From Spirodela intermedia (lineage: Eukaryota; Streptophyta; Magnoliopsida; Alismatales; Araceae): a stretch of 64,000 bases of DNA. Made by a program: the position numbers and the translations under genes. The stretch covers positions 4,506,892-4,570,891 of the forward strand of contig LR746265.1 of assembly GCA_902729315.2 (NCBI GenBank). Direction: 5' to 3'. The notes beneath the pieces were generated by a model. It saw only the letters and a program-made list of their open reading frames with translations. It ran no database searches and was not told the DNA's origin. Positions 1-10,835 of this stretch are shown here, one piece after another (within the stretch, counting starts at the first letter, position 1; every line of letters begins with the position of its first letter).

Positions 1-2474
1 TTGTTACAAGCAGATAATGATTGATACATCTGTCTGTATAGAGAGAATGATATCCCCTTGTCTTCGCTCGCCCTCTCCTCTGGTTAGACATCCGTCAACC
101 CATCCCTAATTTTGATAATCACTGTCAATATTAAGAAATATGTAGGTTTAACCTGCATAGAAAGGAGGAATTCCTAATGCGATGAAACTTTCTTCGCGTG
201 ATGCAGTGTCTGTCAAGATATGGATGGATGGAAAGGTGGGTTTAGTCTCTTTCTTATCTTTGTGCTGATTGAGTAATACTGGGCTTTGATTTAGTCGGCA
301 AATCGTCTGTGTATAAGTCCATATCTGAAAGGCTTGCAATATTTTCAGTGGCCATTTGAGGATTTAACGGCGGCATGGACATTCCTTGACTTGAATGTCA
401 TTTTCGATGAATATCTGGATGAATCTTCAACAGTCTTAAAGGCTGATTTTATGAGTCGATTGCGCTTTGTTACTTTATCTTGTGATGCCTAAATCGCCAT
501 ACTTCACAACCGTTGCTCCTAAGAGATGAGAAAATCGTGAAGAACCTTTCCAACTGCTTCAAAGACTTAGAGGAGGCGAAGAAGTTTTTAGATATCCAGC
601 TCTGTACCCCACTTATTCCCAGGTGATTCCTGAGGGCGCCGAGAATATGATCTTGCCTTTTTTATAGATTATTTATGCTGTTGAAATGAAAACTTTGTTG
701 GATATAAATTGCGATTAGATATAGAATGCAAAGCACTCACAAGTAGGCTAGAGAAGAATGGGGATGGACCATTACTTCCTAGCTCAACGCTTTGACAGAA
801 AATTCTTGCCTTTATGGATTTTTCCTGCAAAGTTTGAGCAGGTTCTTATCGACCAACCTTCCTATTTTCTCTCTGATCATGATGAGATTGCTGCGCATTC
901 ATTAAATCTTTTCTTCTTCTAGGCCGCAGCAGTCCAGTAGGTTATTATCCTAAAATGGATCCGGGAGCTTAAATAAAGAAAATCGTCAGTAGCCATACAC
1001 TAGAAGAAATCATATTTATTATTCCTATTTATAGGAATGTAGAGTTAAGGCTTCTTGATCATTGAGACCATCTCTCTTTTTCCGTTTTAGGCTATTTTAT
1101 CTCTACGATCATTAGTTATTCGTCCACAATGGATGCCTGCCTTTTTCGTGATTTCTCTCTCGATGTAGAGCTAGCTTATTTCTCTATAAAATACCACTAT
1201 TTCTCCCCTCCTTTGATTATAAAATATTCAATTTTTTTGGTTTCAATTTTTATTTTTATTTGACGCTATGCACTCCCTCTTTTCCGATTGTGGGTTAGAT
1301 TCAATCAGAATCTGATGTTTACTTCCACGTAAACATCAGATATACGATGAGGAGAGCAACTTGATTTGCAGACTTGTTCGTGGCTGGAGACTCGATGATG
1401 ACCCGTACAATCGATCCTGCTCACAAGTGGAGTATCAAGATCTCCTGGCAGTCAGTCTTTTGCGTCCACTCCAGGGAGCCATGCTTCTTCGGCAATAGTC
1501 ACTATCGGAGGGCCTTGACGAGGAAAAGTTAGGTATGGCTCCTGAAAATCAGAAATGGCTGAGGATGCCTCTTTACGCCATTACAGAAGGCCCTTGGTTC
1601 AGTATCTTCCTCTTTATGAGATCATGGGCAGAGATCGTTCCACGAGATTGTGAACGGCGTGGTATGCTCCTTACCCATCATTAGAAGGCATTCTGCGCAA
1701 TATTTTTCTCAATGGAGGAACAGGGAATTGCTTCGCGGAAAGTGCGCCCAATGACCGCCATGGTGCACTTAAAAAGTTTGGCAGAAACGTAATCTGAAAG
1801 TTCCATCGCCCGCATCTCATTTCCACAGGACAAAGCTGTCAGTGGAGGGGACTCGAAGTTGCGCAGATCGGTTCCTCGACCACCTCCGCGAGGGGAGCTT
1901 CGCCGTGGACGAGGGTGGGTAAGGCCCCCATAGAAGCAATGCGAGGCAACAACATGACGAGGGCGCCGCAGCTCCCCTTGTTGATTCGAGACGAAGAATG
2001 GGCATTCTGAGGAGTTTTTAGACGAAGAGCTGTGGGCTTCAATGATTGAAGTACACCGATGACTGGACAGGCATCGGGAGGAGGCCGACAGTACACCGCG
2101 ACTGAATGATTAGTTCGTCATCTGCCGTTCTAACAAGGCATAAAGGGGGGGTCTTGAACTCCGGAACGGGCGAGCTCCGTGGTGGGAAGTGGCCATTATT
2201 GTAGACCCGATCCCTAATTAAGGTGGTGGGTGGGCGAGGAGCAGGAACATACCAAAGAAGGGAAGGATCAATGAATCCTACGTTTGAGGCCCACTCATGG
2301 TGGCGAAGCTTATTTAAAGCGTTGGCCGGAAGAGTTTGTTCCTTCGGTCAATGTCTCATACTGACTCAAATCTGACGATAACCAGCCACCGTGGATGTGA
2401 CATTTGACTGGAAGAGCTCATTTGATATTTGACAAAACCTGATCTCAAGAGTTTTCAAACGCACCCTGTTTACC

Positions 2475-2478
<4 letters not shown>

Positions 2479-2514
<36 letters not shown>
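2479..2514. repeat. (GA)n microsatellite
   Basis: An uninterrupted run of about 18 GA units. It lies in non-genic DNA. Confidence 0.95.
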
Positions 2515-2517
<3 letters not shown>

Positions 2518-3309
2518 TGGCCAGGGTGATTTCCTTACTTACCAACGATGCGACAAAAAGGCGACATTTTTCGGATCAATTCCACTTTTGGTAATTAAAT
2601 TAGCAGAAAAACTGGCCCATATCGTTGAAAATAATGCCCCACGCGGACGTCGTCGTGGGCGAACATCAATGTTAGGTTGACTAGGCCAATACGGAACTCT
2701 TGCGCAAGCAAGGGTATATTCCACAGGACTCTCACGTTCACATTCTAGAGAGAGGAAGGGAGAACCTGGTGAGATCAATTATTTATCCCTCTCTCTCTCT
2801 CTTCGCATATCACGTATTTGATGCGAAGAGAGATGACGATACTTCTAGGTGGGTGACTTCGCCCTCTCAGAATCCAATCGCATTCTCTGTACTGAAGGGA
2901 GAATGAAGTATAAGTGGCGATACTCATTATGGAAAAGAGATCCGACAAGTCTCTGTAAGCTTTAATCTATTCCTGCATATCACGTAGATTTCAGTTTCTT
3001 TCTGTTCAAAGCGATTACTTATTTTATTATGCATTATTCCCTACCTTATTCTTCTACGCGTGATAGTTAGCAAATGACGCATCGTGGGCACGGCGATCTG
3101 CTAAGTTTAGTCGCAACACGTCAGAACTTTCCTGATGAAATGGGCTATTTTTTTTGTCTAAACATTTTTAATGAGATGGCATTGTTTGATCCATGCAAAC
3201 AATGTGCATTGATTACCAGTCTATCTAGAGAGAATCACTTTCAGCGTGACTAATGGCCTTCCAACCCTGTGAACAAGTTTACACAGTCTTGCAGAGCCCT
3301 CAGAGTAAG

Positions 3310-3311
<2 letters not shown>

Positions 3312-3351
<40 letters not shown>
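3312..3351. repeat. (CT)n microsatellite
   Basis: An uninterrupted run of about 20 CT units, some 250 bases beyond the stop codon of the RING-H2 gene, so it may lie in or near its 3' UTR. Confidence 0.95.
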
Positions 3352-3356
<5 letters not shown>

Positions 3357-3605
3357 TCTTTCTCTATTTACCTATCTTTCTGCCTATGCAAGGAGTCGAA
3401 GCTTGCTGATCGACAGTAGCTTAGGCAGGCCATGTGGCAGTCGGACAGCTCACGTTGGGCTTCCACCGACCGGGATGAGAGAGACCACCGGCGCATATAT
3501 ATGCGAGGCTCTCAGGAAGAGGAGAAGGCGGCAGCGGCAGAGTGGATCCCCGGCAGGAGGTTGGTGGGCGAGTGGACGGCTCCAGCGGGGTATGCCGGTG
3601 GCCGC

Positions 3606-4859
3606 CTACAAGTCATGACGGCATAACGGGCACGAACCATGCCGGATGAGCCAGTCATCAATGCACGGCAGATGGAACATGTGCCCGCAGTGGGGCAAGC
3701 AGCGCACTATCTCTCCAGCTTGAAGGTCCTACAAGGAAGGGCGGACGCGTCGATGTTAGGAGGCATCGTGGAAGAATAATGGCCGTAGTAGCTGCGGCGG
3801 TGGCCGGAGCTCGCCTCACCTGCAGGCACACCGAGCAGCAGAGCTTCTCTCCCGAGGAATCGGCGAGGTTCTCCACGGTGAGACGGATCTTGGAGATCCT
3901 CTCGACGGAGGCCCTCGCCATGCCCTTCGTCCCTCCGGTCTCGAAGATGTCCGTGGCCTCCCGGAAGGGCGTGTTCCTGGCGCTCATCTGTGGAGACAAA
4001 CCCAGTCAATGGCGGAAGATCCTCGGGAAATCTAATCGGAGTTTCGGTTTTTGTATCTGGCCATCTCGCCGTCGCGGCGAAGGTGTGTACCTGGCTTTGT
4101 ACTGCGCTTTGCACTGCCGGGCCGACGTCTTCTCGGACCAGCCTCCCGCTGAACAGGCTTCCGATGATGTCGATCTGCGACAGCAGCACGATGGGGAATT
4201 TCAGTGAATGCCGAACTGAGCGGAACAAACTATTATTGTTGATGATAGTGGAGCTGGTGCAGCGGCGAGAGGAGGAGAGAGGACGGGCGTACCACGAAGA
4301 GGATACTCCAGATCCCCGACCCGTGGGAGCGCCAGATGACCAGACACGACTCCACGACGTCCATGGAGAAGACGGCGCCGGATATGGCACCGATTCCCGC
4401 GCCGCAGAAGAAGCCGCTCTCCGTGGCGAGGCCCATGATGGCGCCTGTGATGGCCCCTATGAAGGAGCCCACTGCGGCAAGACACGGTAGAACACAGAGG
4501 ACGACCTTCGTCAGCGGAGTTCCCCAATCAAGTGTGAAGTAAATGGCGAGAAGTTCGATTCTGGTTGTTGTTCTTGATTGGACGAGAGGAAGACAGGGAG
4601 AAGAGTACCAACCTATGGCGAAGACACAGGTCAGAACCCCATACACGAAGTTCCCGACCAATTCAGACAACACGGAGCCGATCCTGCCCCTCTCCCCCTC
4701 CAGCGGATCGCCGGAAGATGTGTGACCGGCCATTGGATAATCCCCAGCATCGTCATCGTCAATGGGAGAAATAGAAGACGAAGAAGCTGAAACGAGCGAA
4801 AGAGTGGATGGGTAAGGAGATGTGGTGCACTCATACTGAAGAGAGTGAAGGAATTCCAT
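3606..4859 (-). CDS. NEP1-interacting-protein-like RING-H2 E3 ubiquitin ligase (ATL-type)
   Basis: This is a predicted membrane-anchored E3 ubiquitin ligase of 266 residues. The minus-strand exons are 4859-4613, 4471-4293, 4174-4091, 3987-3820 and 3728-3606. All introns are GT-AG and the phases add to a whole frame. After a hydrophilic, serine- and aspartate-rich N-terminus (to about residue 65) comes a hydrophobic glycine-zipper stretch (about 68-125) with repeated G-A-I-x-G patterns, probably one or two membrane segments. The RING-H2 finger occupies the C-terminus: Cys221 and Cys224, Cys240, His242, His245, Cys248, Cys259 and Cys262, ending in RHDL. The intron splits the finger after the first Cys pair. 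The combination of glycine zipper, SGRLVRE and SVQSQ-like region and terminal RING matches the plant NIP/ATL25-27 family. Family members act at plastid or other membranes and bind NEP1 or RNA polymerase partners; that role is inferred here, not seen. Confidence 0.9.
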
Positions 4860-4935
4860 CGACTCTCTTCTCTGAGAGGGTCTGAGAGAGCTGATGCTGG
4901 CGGGGTTGACGGGAGAAGACGATGAACGGACGAGG

Positions 4936-4972
4936 TATATATATATATATGTCGAGAGAGAGAGAGAGAGAG
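4936..4972. repeat. (TA)n plus (GA)n compound microsatellite upstream of the RING-H2 gene
   Basis: A (TA)7-8 run is followed directly by about nine GA units. It sits roughly 80-110 bases upstream of the ATG of the minus-strand RING-H2 gene. On that strand it reads as CT repeats followed by TATATA. The TA part could serve as a TATA-like element with the CT tract near it, but no transcription start is visible. Confidence 0.8.
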
Positions 4973-6326
4973 TAGTACTCGTAATAGTTTGGGGAGGAGG
5001 AAGGACCAACCACCACCCGAGGATGATATTAGTGCTGGTGGGCCGTGACGGCTATTTAAGAAATCCTCTAGTCATGAAGAAAAGCTCAAGAAAAAATGGA
5101 TTCTCTACGCACTGCCGTGGGCCGCCGGCTGTTTCACCCACGCCGATCGGAAATTTAAAAAAGGTCTCTCGTGCTCGACCTCGTCCGCCGCCTCTCGGGC
5201 CGTTCGGGAACGTGGTCAGCTCCGATCAAACCCACGGGTCCTACTAAGACGATGACCCAGAAGACTGCCTTCGTCGGCCGGAAGAACCCAGCCGACGCTG
5301 CCGCAGGCGCGGCTCGGTCGTAGGTCAGGGAGAACCGCCAGTCGGGAGTAGAGTTATGGCGAAGCCGACCTCATCTTTCATTGCCTGCAACTCAGAGCCT
5401 CACGACGGGGCCGGCCAAGTAGATGCCGCGCCCTTTAGCCTTCATGACTGCACCGGTAAAGCTTGCTTGGGATGCATGCATCCCCCCCGTCAAGTTTGGA
5501 CAGAATCTTTGCAAAAGCCAATTGGGTTTCCTCGTCTTAAACGGGACCCCACCGCGACAACATCAGCCAGGAAGCGCCCTACATTAACTATTCCACATTT
5601 ATATACCTCCTCGGCGTACGTGGAGGCCCGCGCCGCCGCTCGCCGGTGTTGCCGGGCGTGCGGGGAGATGAAACCGGGGGGGCTACGGGTCCGACGACAG
5701 GCAGCACGCTGGCAGGATGACGCCGTCTCGGTTGCTATCATCGGCGCAGGATGTCGTGGCAGATGAGACGATGCTCGCGCCAGCGCGGCCGGCGGGAGCG
5801 GGTTTAATAGCGAGGACGACTCGCGGCGAGGGTACGAGGCGGGTTACCCTGTGGGTTTACCTCCAACTACGGCGCCGTCGAATGAGCGGTCCTTGCAACT
5901 ATCTGGCCATGAAATGACGATAGCTAGGGCGAGAGGGACAGATAACCTTCCGTAGTGATCTATATGCGCGAGCAAAGGAACAAGATCTTAAGGGGGAGGG
6001 AGAAGGAGAGAGAGGGAGAGAGAGGGGAGACGGGCTGAATGACAGTGGTCGAGATCGCGAGGAGGCCACAAACTGGACATGATCGAGAAAACAATTCCAC
6101 ACCCGTATTGGTCGTCGTCGTCATCCTTCTCGTCGAGGTCAATCCGGACGTAAATTTGTCGGGAGGGGGGGGGGGTGATTTCGTTGATAATGGGAACTTT
6201 CGTGTGGGAAATAAAACCTTAAAGTGATCTTGGGCATGAAAGGAAAGCTTTCACCAGGCGGACTGTCTGCATCTGATCAGATCGAATGCTCGACGACCAA
6301 ACGGAGTAAAATGGATCGACTGGACT

Positions 6327-6343
6327 CCCCCCTCCCCCCCCCC
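6327..6343. repeat. Poly-C tract
   Basis: Two runs of C (six and ten) separated by a single T; on the minus strand it is a G-run able to form quadruplex-like structure. It is also a spot prone to length errors in sequencing. Confidence 0.8.
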
Positions 6344-6946
6344 AAGATGAGAAGATGCCCAGTACATCATTTCTGAACTCTACCAGGTACATCGACATCA
6401 GTAGACTCCGTCGGGAGAGACGAAAGACCATCGTCAACGCTCTAAAACCCCCTTAGGCCCTTCCGTATCTTCGCAAGGGTGCTGAAGATCCTCTTCTGTG
6501 AAAAAAAATAAAATTCGACGTCAGAAAATATTATGCTGTAACTTTGATGTATACGAGATAGCCATCAAGAAAGAGACCCCGCAACCACAAACGAATGCTT
6601 CAATAAACCGCAGCATGAGATCGCGCAATGAAATCCACTCGCATAAATCACACACTTCGTGGCATCAATCTAGCCCCCCCAAGTTCAGTTTATCAGTTGA
6701 CTAACGGCTTAAGATCGCAGTATGTCTGCCGACTGATAAAGATACGGCTCTGAGGTCGGATCCTAGGTTAGTCATCGTGATATCTACCTAGCTGTCCTAA
6801 GCTTGACGGAAAGGTGCTCATGAGAGACAGCCTCAGGGCATGACAATCAGAGGTTTGACCGTCGAGCCAAATACCTCATGCATGAAGGAGAGCCCTTGGG
6901 CATGATTTCAGAGAAAGAAGATGGATGAGTACCTCTCGGGTTTAAC

Positions 6947-9900
6947 TTAAGCTTTGTACTCGTGGATGTGCATCCACTTGGTGCATGACCATTTGTTCCC
7001 CTTGATAACGGGGCACGCTCCTGCAGGACAAAACAGAGAACTTAGAAGAAAAAAAAATAAAAATTCAACGAAGGTGCATTCATTAAATTACGTATTTCTC
7101 TATTTTAGCTTAATCGGTGTTTTATATCCTGAATGAGCTGATGAGCATTCAGTGGAAGACCAGTCAAAATTCTACGGATTTTCTCCGATTTTTTGTTCGA
7201 CAGATGGCTGAAATGGCTCACCATGCAAGCTAGCCGGGTCGAGAGATGCGTCTGGCCTCATGCTCCAGAAAAGTAGGGCGTCCCCCCTCTTCGGTTTGAC
7301 AGCAAGTCCCCTCCTGCCACACTCAGAGAGCTCCTTGTAGTGCGGCAGAGTGCTGCTGTTTACTTTGACGGTGGGGAAGATGGTCTCACCACCTTCTTCG
7401 ACGTCTGAACTGCAGATCACGAAGAAAAAAAAATCAGATTTTTTTTTTTTCAGAAAACGGAGAGTGATATGAAACAAGGATTTCGAAGCGTACAGGTACA
7501 TGAGGAGGGTAGCCATCCGTTGACCCCCGTTCTTGGTGTTGAATTCATCCTGGAAGTAGTCAAAGTGGGGTTCATACTTTTGTCCAACTTCGTAGTGGAG
7601 AACTTGAAGGCCCTCCCCATGCTCTGTCAACCCCAAGATCAGTTCCGACGTAAGAACGCAGTAGTGACCAGAGGTCATGAAGACGAAAACTATGAACGCA
7701 GCCGCTTGTCTGTGAGTATAAGTTGTAGAAAAATAAATATATATATATATATATATATAATGCAATGTGAATGTTTATACTTTATCATACATCGAAGTCA
7801 AAATACTCAATACAGAGTCGATAAATCAGGATTTTCTGAGACCATTCCAACTAGAACAACTGCGAGGATCGCAGATTTCATGGAAGGGGAGGACTAGAAT
7901 GTCCGATGCCTATGATCTATGGTCCTCGAGCAAATGGGACAGTTGTTCCAGTATCAATGACAAGTGCCGATGAATAGACAGAATGCAAAAATGGAAGAAT
8001 AGTTTGGCTATCTAAGTCAAAAAATAAAGATGTATCTTTGTATTGTTTGTGTTTATTTCACAATTATATTTTTTCAATACACCATTGTCAATATGAATTA
8101 TATGAAAACAAATCCATTTTTTAAAATGAAAGAAATAAATACTTGTGTTGGATTGGCGCAAAATAAAATATATAAGAAATTTGTAGAAAAATATACGAAA
8201 TAAGTGGAGAAAATCTCAATTTTATTCAGTCACTAAAATTACAATAAGAAAGATTAACTCATTTTGCTTGGTAATTGCGGTTTCTGTTGGCGCAAATCCG
8301 ACCACTGCAATGCCCGTGAAGCAACGACCAAAAACTGATAATTTCAGCGCACTGGTGATTTTTGTGCTGTGCGGGAACGTAAGATTCCCTTCTTTTCATT
8401 TTTTCTTTTTTTAAATGAGCTGAAGAACCAAGAACACAATTTGCCGTTTTAGTGGAAGAATCAGTATAATTGAAGCTCCGGCAAAAATAAACAGAAAAAA
8501 TGAAATTATATGAATTATGTGAAAAAAAAGATTCCCTTATTTTTCACTTTTTTTTTTTTTAAATGAGATGAAGAACCAAGAACACAATTTGCCGTTATAG
8601 TGGAAGAATCAGTATAATTGAAGCTCCGGCAAAAATAAACAGAAAAAATGAAATGCAAGTGAGACGGTAAAATAATGCTCTAATATATGGCAATATTGCT
8701 GATTAATGCGGCCATTTTTCTCATAACTTACCGACAGGAATGAAGGTGAAATCTGCAATTCTTTTCTCAATGGCACGTATAACCTTGTCTTGCCCCCTAC
8801 TAAAAAACATTCCAGAGCTGGTGCGAACCCTGTCGGATGAACTGGTTCAGAATCTCGGAAGAATAAATTTATTACTTGAATAAACATAAAAACACTAATT
8901 CGCAAGTCTTTGTTTGACTTCACAGTTGACTTTAGGAACCTAAACTTGGTGGGAAGATGGATCTCATGGAGTAAAGATCATAGCAGGATCAACGGAAGAA
9001 TTAAAGCCTTCTTTGTCATTTCTAGAACTGATGTGGGAATTACGAGGAAATTCTCAAAGATAAAATGACTAGGAATGAGATAAGTAAAATGCGCAAACCT
9101 GCTGTCCATGCTTTTGCCAGTTTTGCTGTCAACAACCGTTGACTTTATCATTCGAGGCTTTGCCATCTCAATTAGATACTCGCACTCCTCAGCAGACTGC
9201 ACAGGAATTGAGCAAGTTCATGAATCATTCCCTTAAAAAAAAAAAGCACAAAATGGATAAATAGAACGCTTGCGACGACCATAGACCAACTCAGGGTCAA
9301 ACCGAAAATTTGAATTTGTGTTAATTACGTATTATGATTTAGAAATGCTGAAATTAAATTTTTATTGACTACGAGTATTACCAACTTATGTTTAGCGTGA
9401 AGAACGCAAGAAACAGGGGAGGTGAAGAAGGATCAACAGTCAAAATCAGCTCGGTAAGAACGCGAAAAGTCAACATTAGGATATTCCCATGCTGCCTGTC
9501 AGACCCTTGCACAGCGTAGACCTTTTAGTTTCATTTGGCCGTCCGGATCAAAGGATGAATCGATGAGGAAGGGCATCAAACTGCCTCGGCGACCATCCCC
9601 AGCGGGCGGGACGAAAACTCAGGCAGCGAAGAACAGGGAAGGCGAAAATCTTTTCGGGTAAGTTCAGAGACAAATGGCGCACCAGGAAATTGTGATAGAC
9701 GAACGCCCTCGGCTCCCAGGAGACGACCTCCGTCCACTGTCTCCCTCTCTGACCCAATCCATCGCTGAAAAGGAAACACGATGTCAAATTCTAAACCCAT
9801 CGGCCATGCCTCCTCCAGCAAGTTAGACCGCCGTCCTGCCAAGGCGGAAATGGCAGCGATTGGGGACGGGATCAGCATCGCCTACCTCTCGACAACCTTC

Positions 9901-10100
9901 CTCCTCGCCGTCGGGGACGCATATACAGGGTGGTTGATCTTGGGGGAGTCGCGGTCGACGGGGAGTGAGAATATGCTGAGGGCAAGGCGCAGGATGAGGA
10001 CGACTGATATGAACAATAGTATGGTCACCATGCTCTGCAGAGGCGACGACGACTTCCTGAAGGTGAACGCTCGGGCATTTCGCATGAGGCCCTTAGCCAT
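6947..10100 (-). CDS. P4H: Prolyl 4-hydroxylase (2-oxoglutarate/Fe(II)-dependent, type II membrane protein)
   Basis: This enzyme hydroxylates proline in extensins, arabinogalactan proteins and similar secretory substrates in the ER/Golgi. Exons on the minus strand are 10100-9886, 9764-9683, 9196-9099, 8829-8732, 7623-7494, 7409-7222 and 7020-6947, giving 294 residues, the usual length for plant P4Hs (about 280-300). All introns are GT-AG. Residues about 24-44 form a single hydrophobic signal anchor after a basic N-terminus. The catalytic domain starts near QWTEVVSWEPRAFVYHNFL. Iron ligands are His184 and Asp186 (in EPHFDYF) and His270 (in SLHGACPV). Lys280 (in GNKW) is the expected 2-oxoglutarate ligand. 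The protein ends in HEYKA. Intron 4 (1.1 kb) contains an AT microsatellite and a tandem duplication. Nothing looks broken. The N-terminal ATG was chosen because it gives a short basic tail before the anchor, as in relatives. Confidence 0.93.
7737..7759. repeat. (AT)n microsatellite in P4H intron 4
   Basis: About eleven AT units, wholly within the intron between the fourth and fifth coding exons. Confidence 0.9.
8381..8653. repeat. Direct tandem duplication in P4H intron 4
   Basis: Two copies of about 125 bp, 8381-8505 and 8528-8653, begin with AAGATTCCCTT and end with AGAAAAAATGAAAT. Between them lie about 22 bp of AT-rich sequence. The copies share long exact blocks, including the segment from GAAGAACCAAGAACAC to the end, with only a few substitutions and length changes in T-runs. 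This looks like a recent local duplication of intron sequence. No coding potential or transposon ends were seen. Confidence 0.93.
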
Positions 10101-10835
10101 TTTCCCAGAAGCTGCTGGGTAGATTCGGATGAAGACGGAGCCCGCTTGCTCGGAGGGGACGCAGCGGCACCGCGAGATATCGGTCTGCGCTTTCGTTGAG
10201 GTCGGGTCGTCGAAGAGCTCCTGGTTTGGACCCGGAGGTTTCCATGGCTTTCTTAAATACGGACGCACCCGAAGAAACGGAAAACCCGAGCAACGGACAA
10301 CCCGGGAGACTAGGAGTTGCAGGAGCAGGGAGGGAGTTCTTGCTGTGGGCGCTGTCTGAAATACAGGAGACGGCTGAAAGACTAAACCACCATCAGCACT
10401 CTTTCTCCAGCATCACTCGGTGCAGGTCAACGTTGCAGGGTGTTTCCGTAAATGTACACTTTTTAATTCCCCCCGCCCCCGGAGTTTCTCCGAGTCCACG
10501 CCTGAATCCCACTGGCGGCGGGACCAGGTTTAGGGGAAAACTGCGGCGCGCGCAAGTCATCGCCGGCGACTGCAACCACCGCGGCATCGCAGGGACTGCC
10601 GCCCTGCGTCTCACGGCAGGCCGTTTCTCTCTGATACGCCACGAAATACAGCCGTAATTAGTCAATACTCAGCGGTCTTGACCTAAGATCGGATCGAGTA
10701 TAATCGGTCAACCCACCATCGATCGAAGAACAGGGCGAGCACCCAACTCCTCTAAATATCTTGGGATCAACGGGAATTTTCCAAGGTAAATAGCTCAATA
10801 ATATATTATAAACAGATTAAAAAAATAATTAACCT
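10101..10835. other. Upstream region of P4H and 3' flank of the PPR gene
   Basis: No separate gene is supported. GC-rich sequence upstream of the P4H ATG (about 10101-10650) is probably its 5' UTR and promoter. The AT-rich end (10740-10835) is the 3' flank of the PPR gene, which is also on the minus strand. Confidence 0.5.

Larger units (their letters stand above)
1..3605. other. Non-genic left flank with microsatellites
   Basis: I see no supportable gene here. The longest open frames are short, several lack an ATG, and none resembles a known family. A frame near 526-630 reads as a lysine-rich peptide but is isolated and ends in a stop. Two long dinucleotide tracts lie inside (GA near 2479 and CT near 3312). 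The final few hundred bases upstream of 3605 are probably the 3' UTR and downstream region of the RING-H2 gene on the minus strand. Old decayed transposon sequence is possible but cannot be shown by eye. Confidence 0.5.
4860..6946. other. Intergenic region between RING-H2 and P4H genes
   Basis: The first part should contain the promoter of the RING-H2 gene. From about 5100 to 5900 the sequence is GC-rich and carries several overlapping open frames, none resembling a known protein. It also holds a GA-rich tract around 5993-6030 and a poly-C run at 6327-6343. A TATATA-like plus-strand motif near 5600 has no recognisable gene downstream. The last part is probably the 3' flank of the P4H gene. 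Confidence 0.5.

Noticed and set aside
3707-4490. Long frames on both strands overlapping the RING-H2 gene
   Set aside because: They cross exon-intron borders of the well-supported gene in other frames and match no family.
5356-5766. 136-residue plus-strand frame
   Set aside because: Composition looks like translated GC-rich non-coding DNA; no domain, and an equally open frame lies opposite.
10196-10657. 153-residue frame upstream of P4H
   Set aside because: It overlaps the P4H 5' region and an antisense frame; no recognisable motif.
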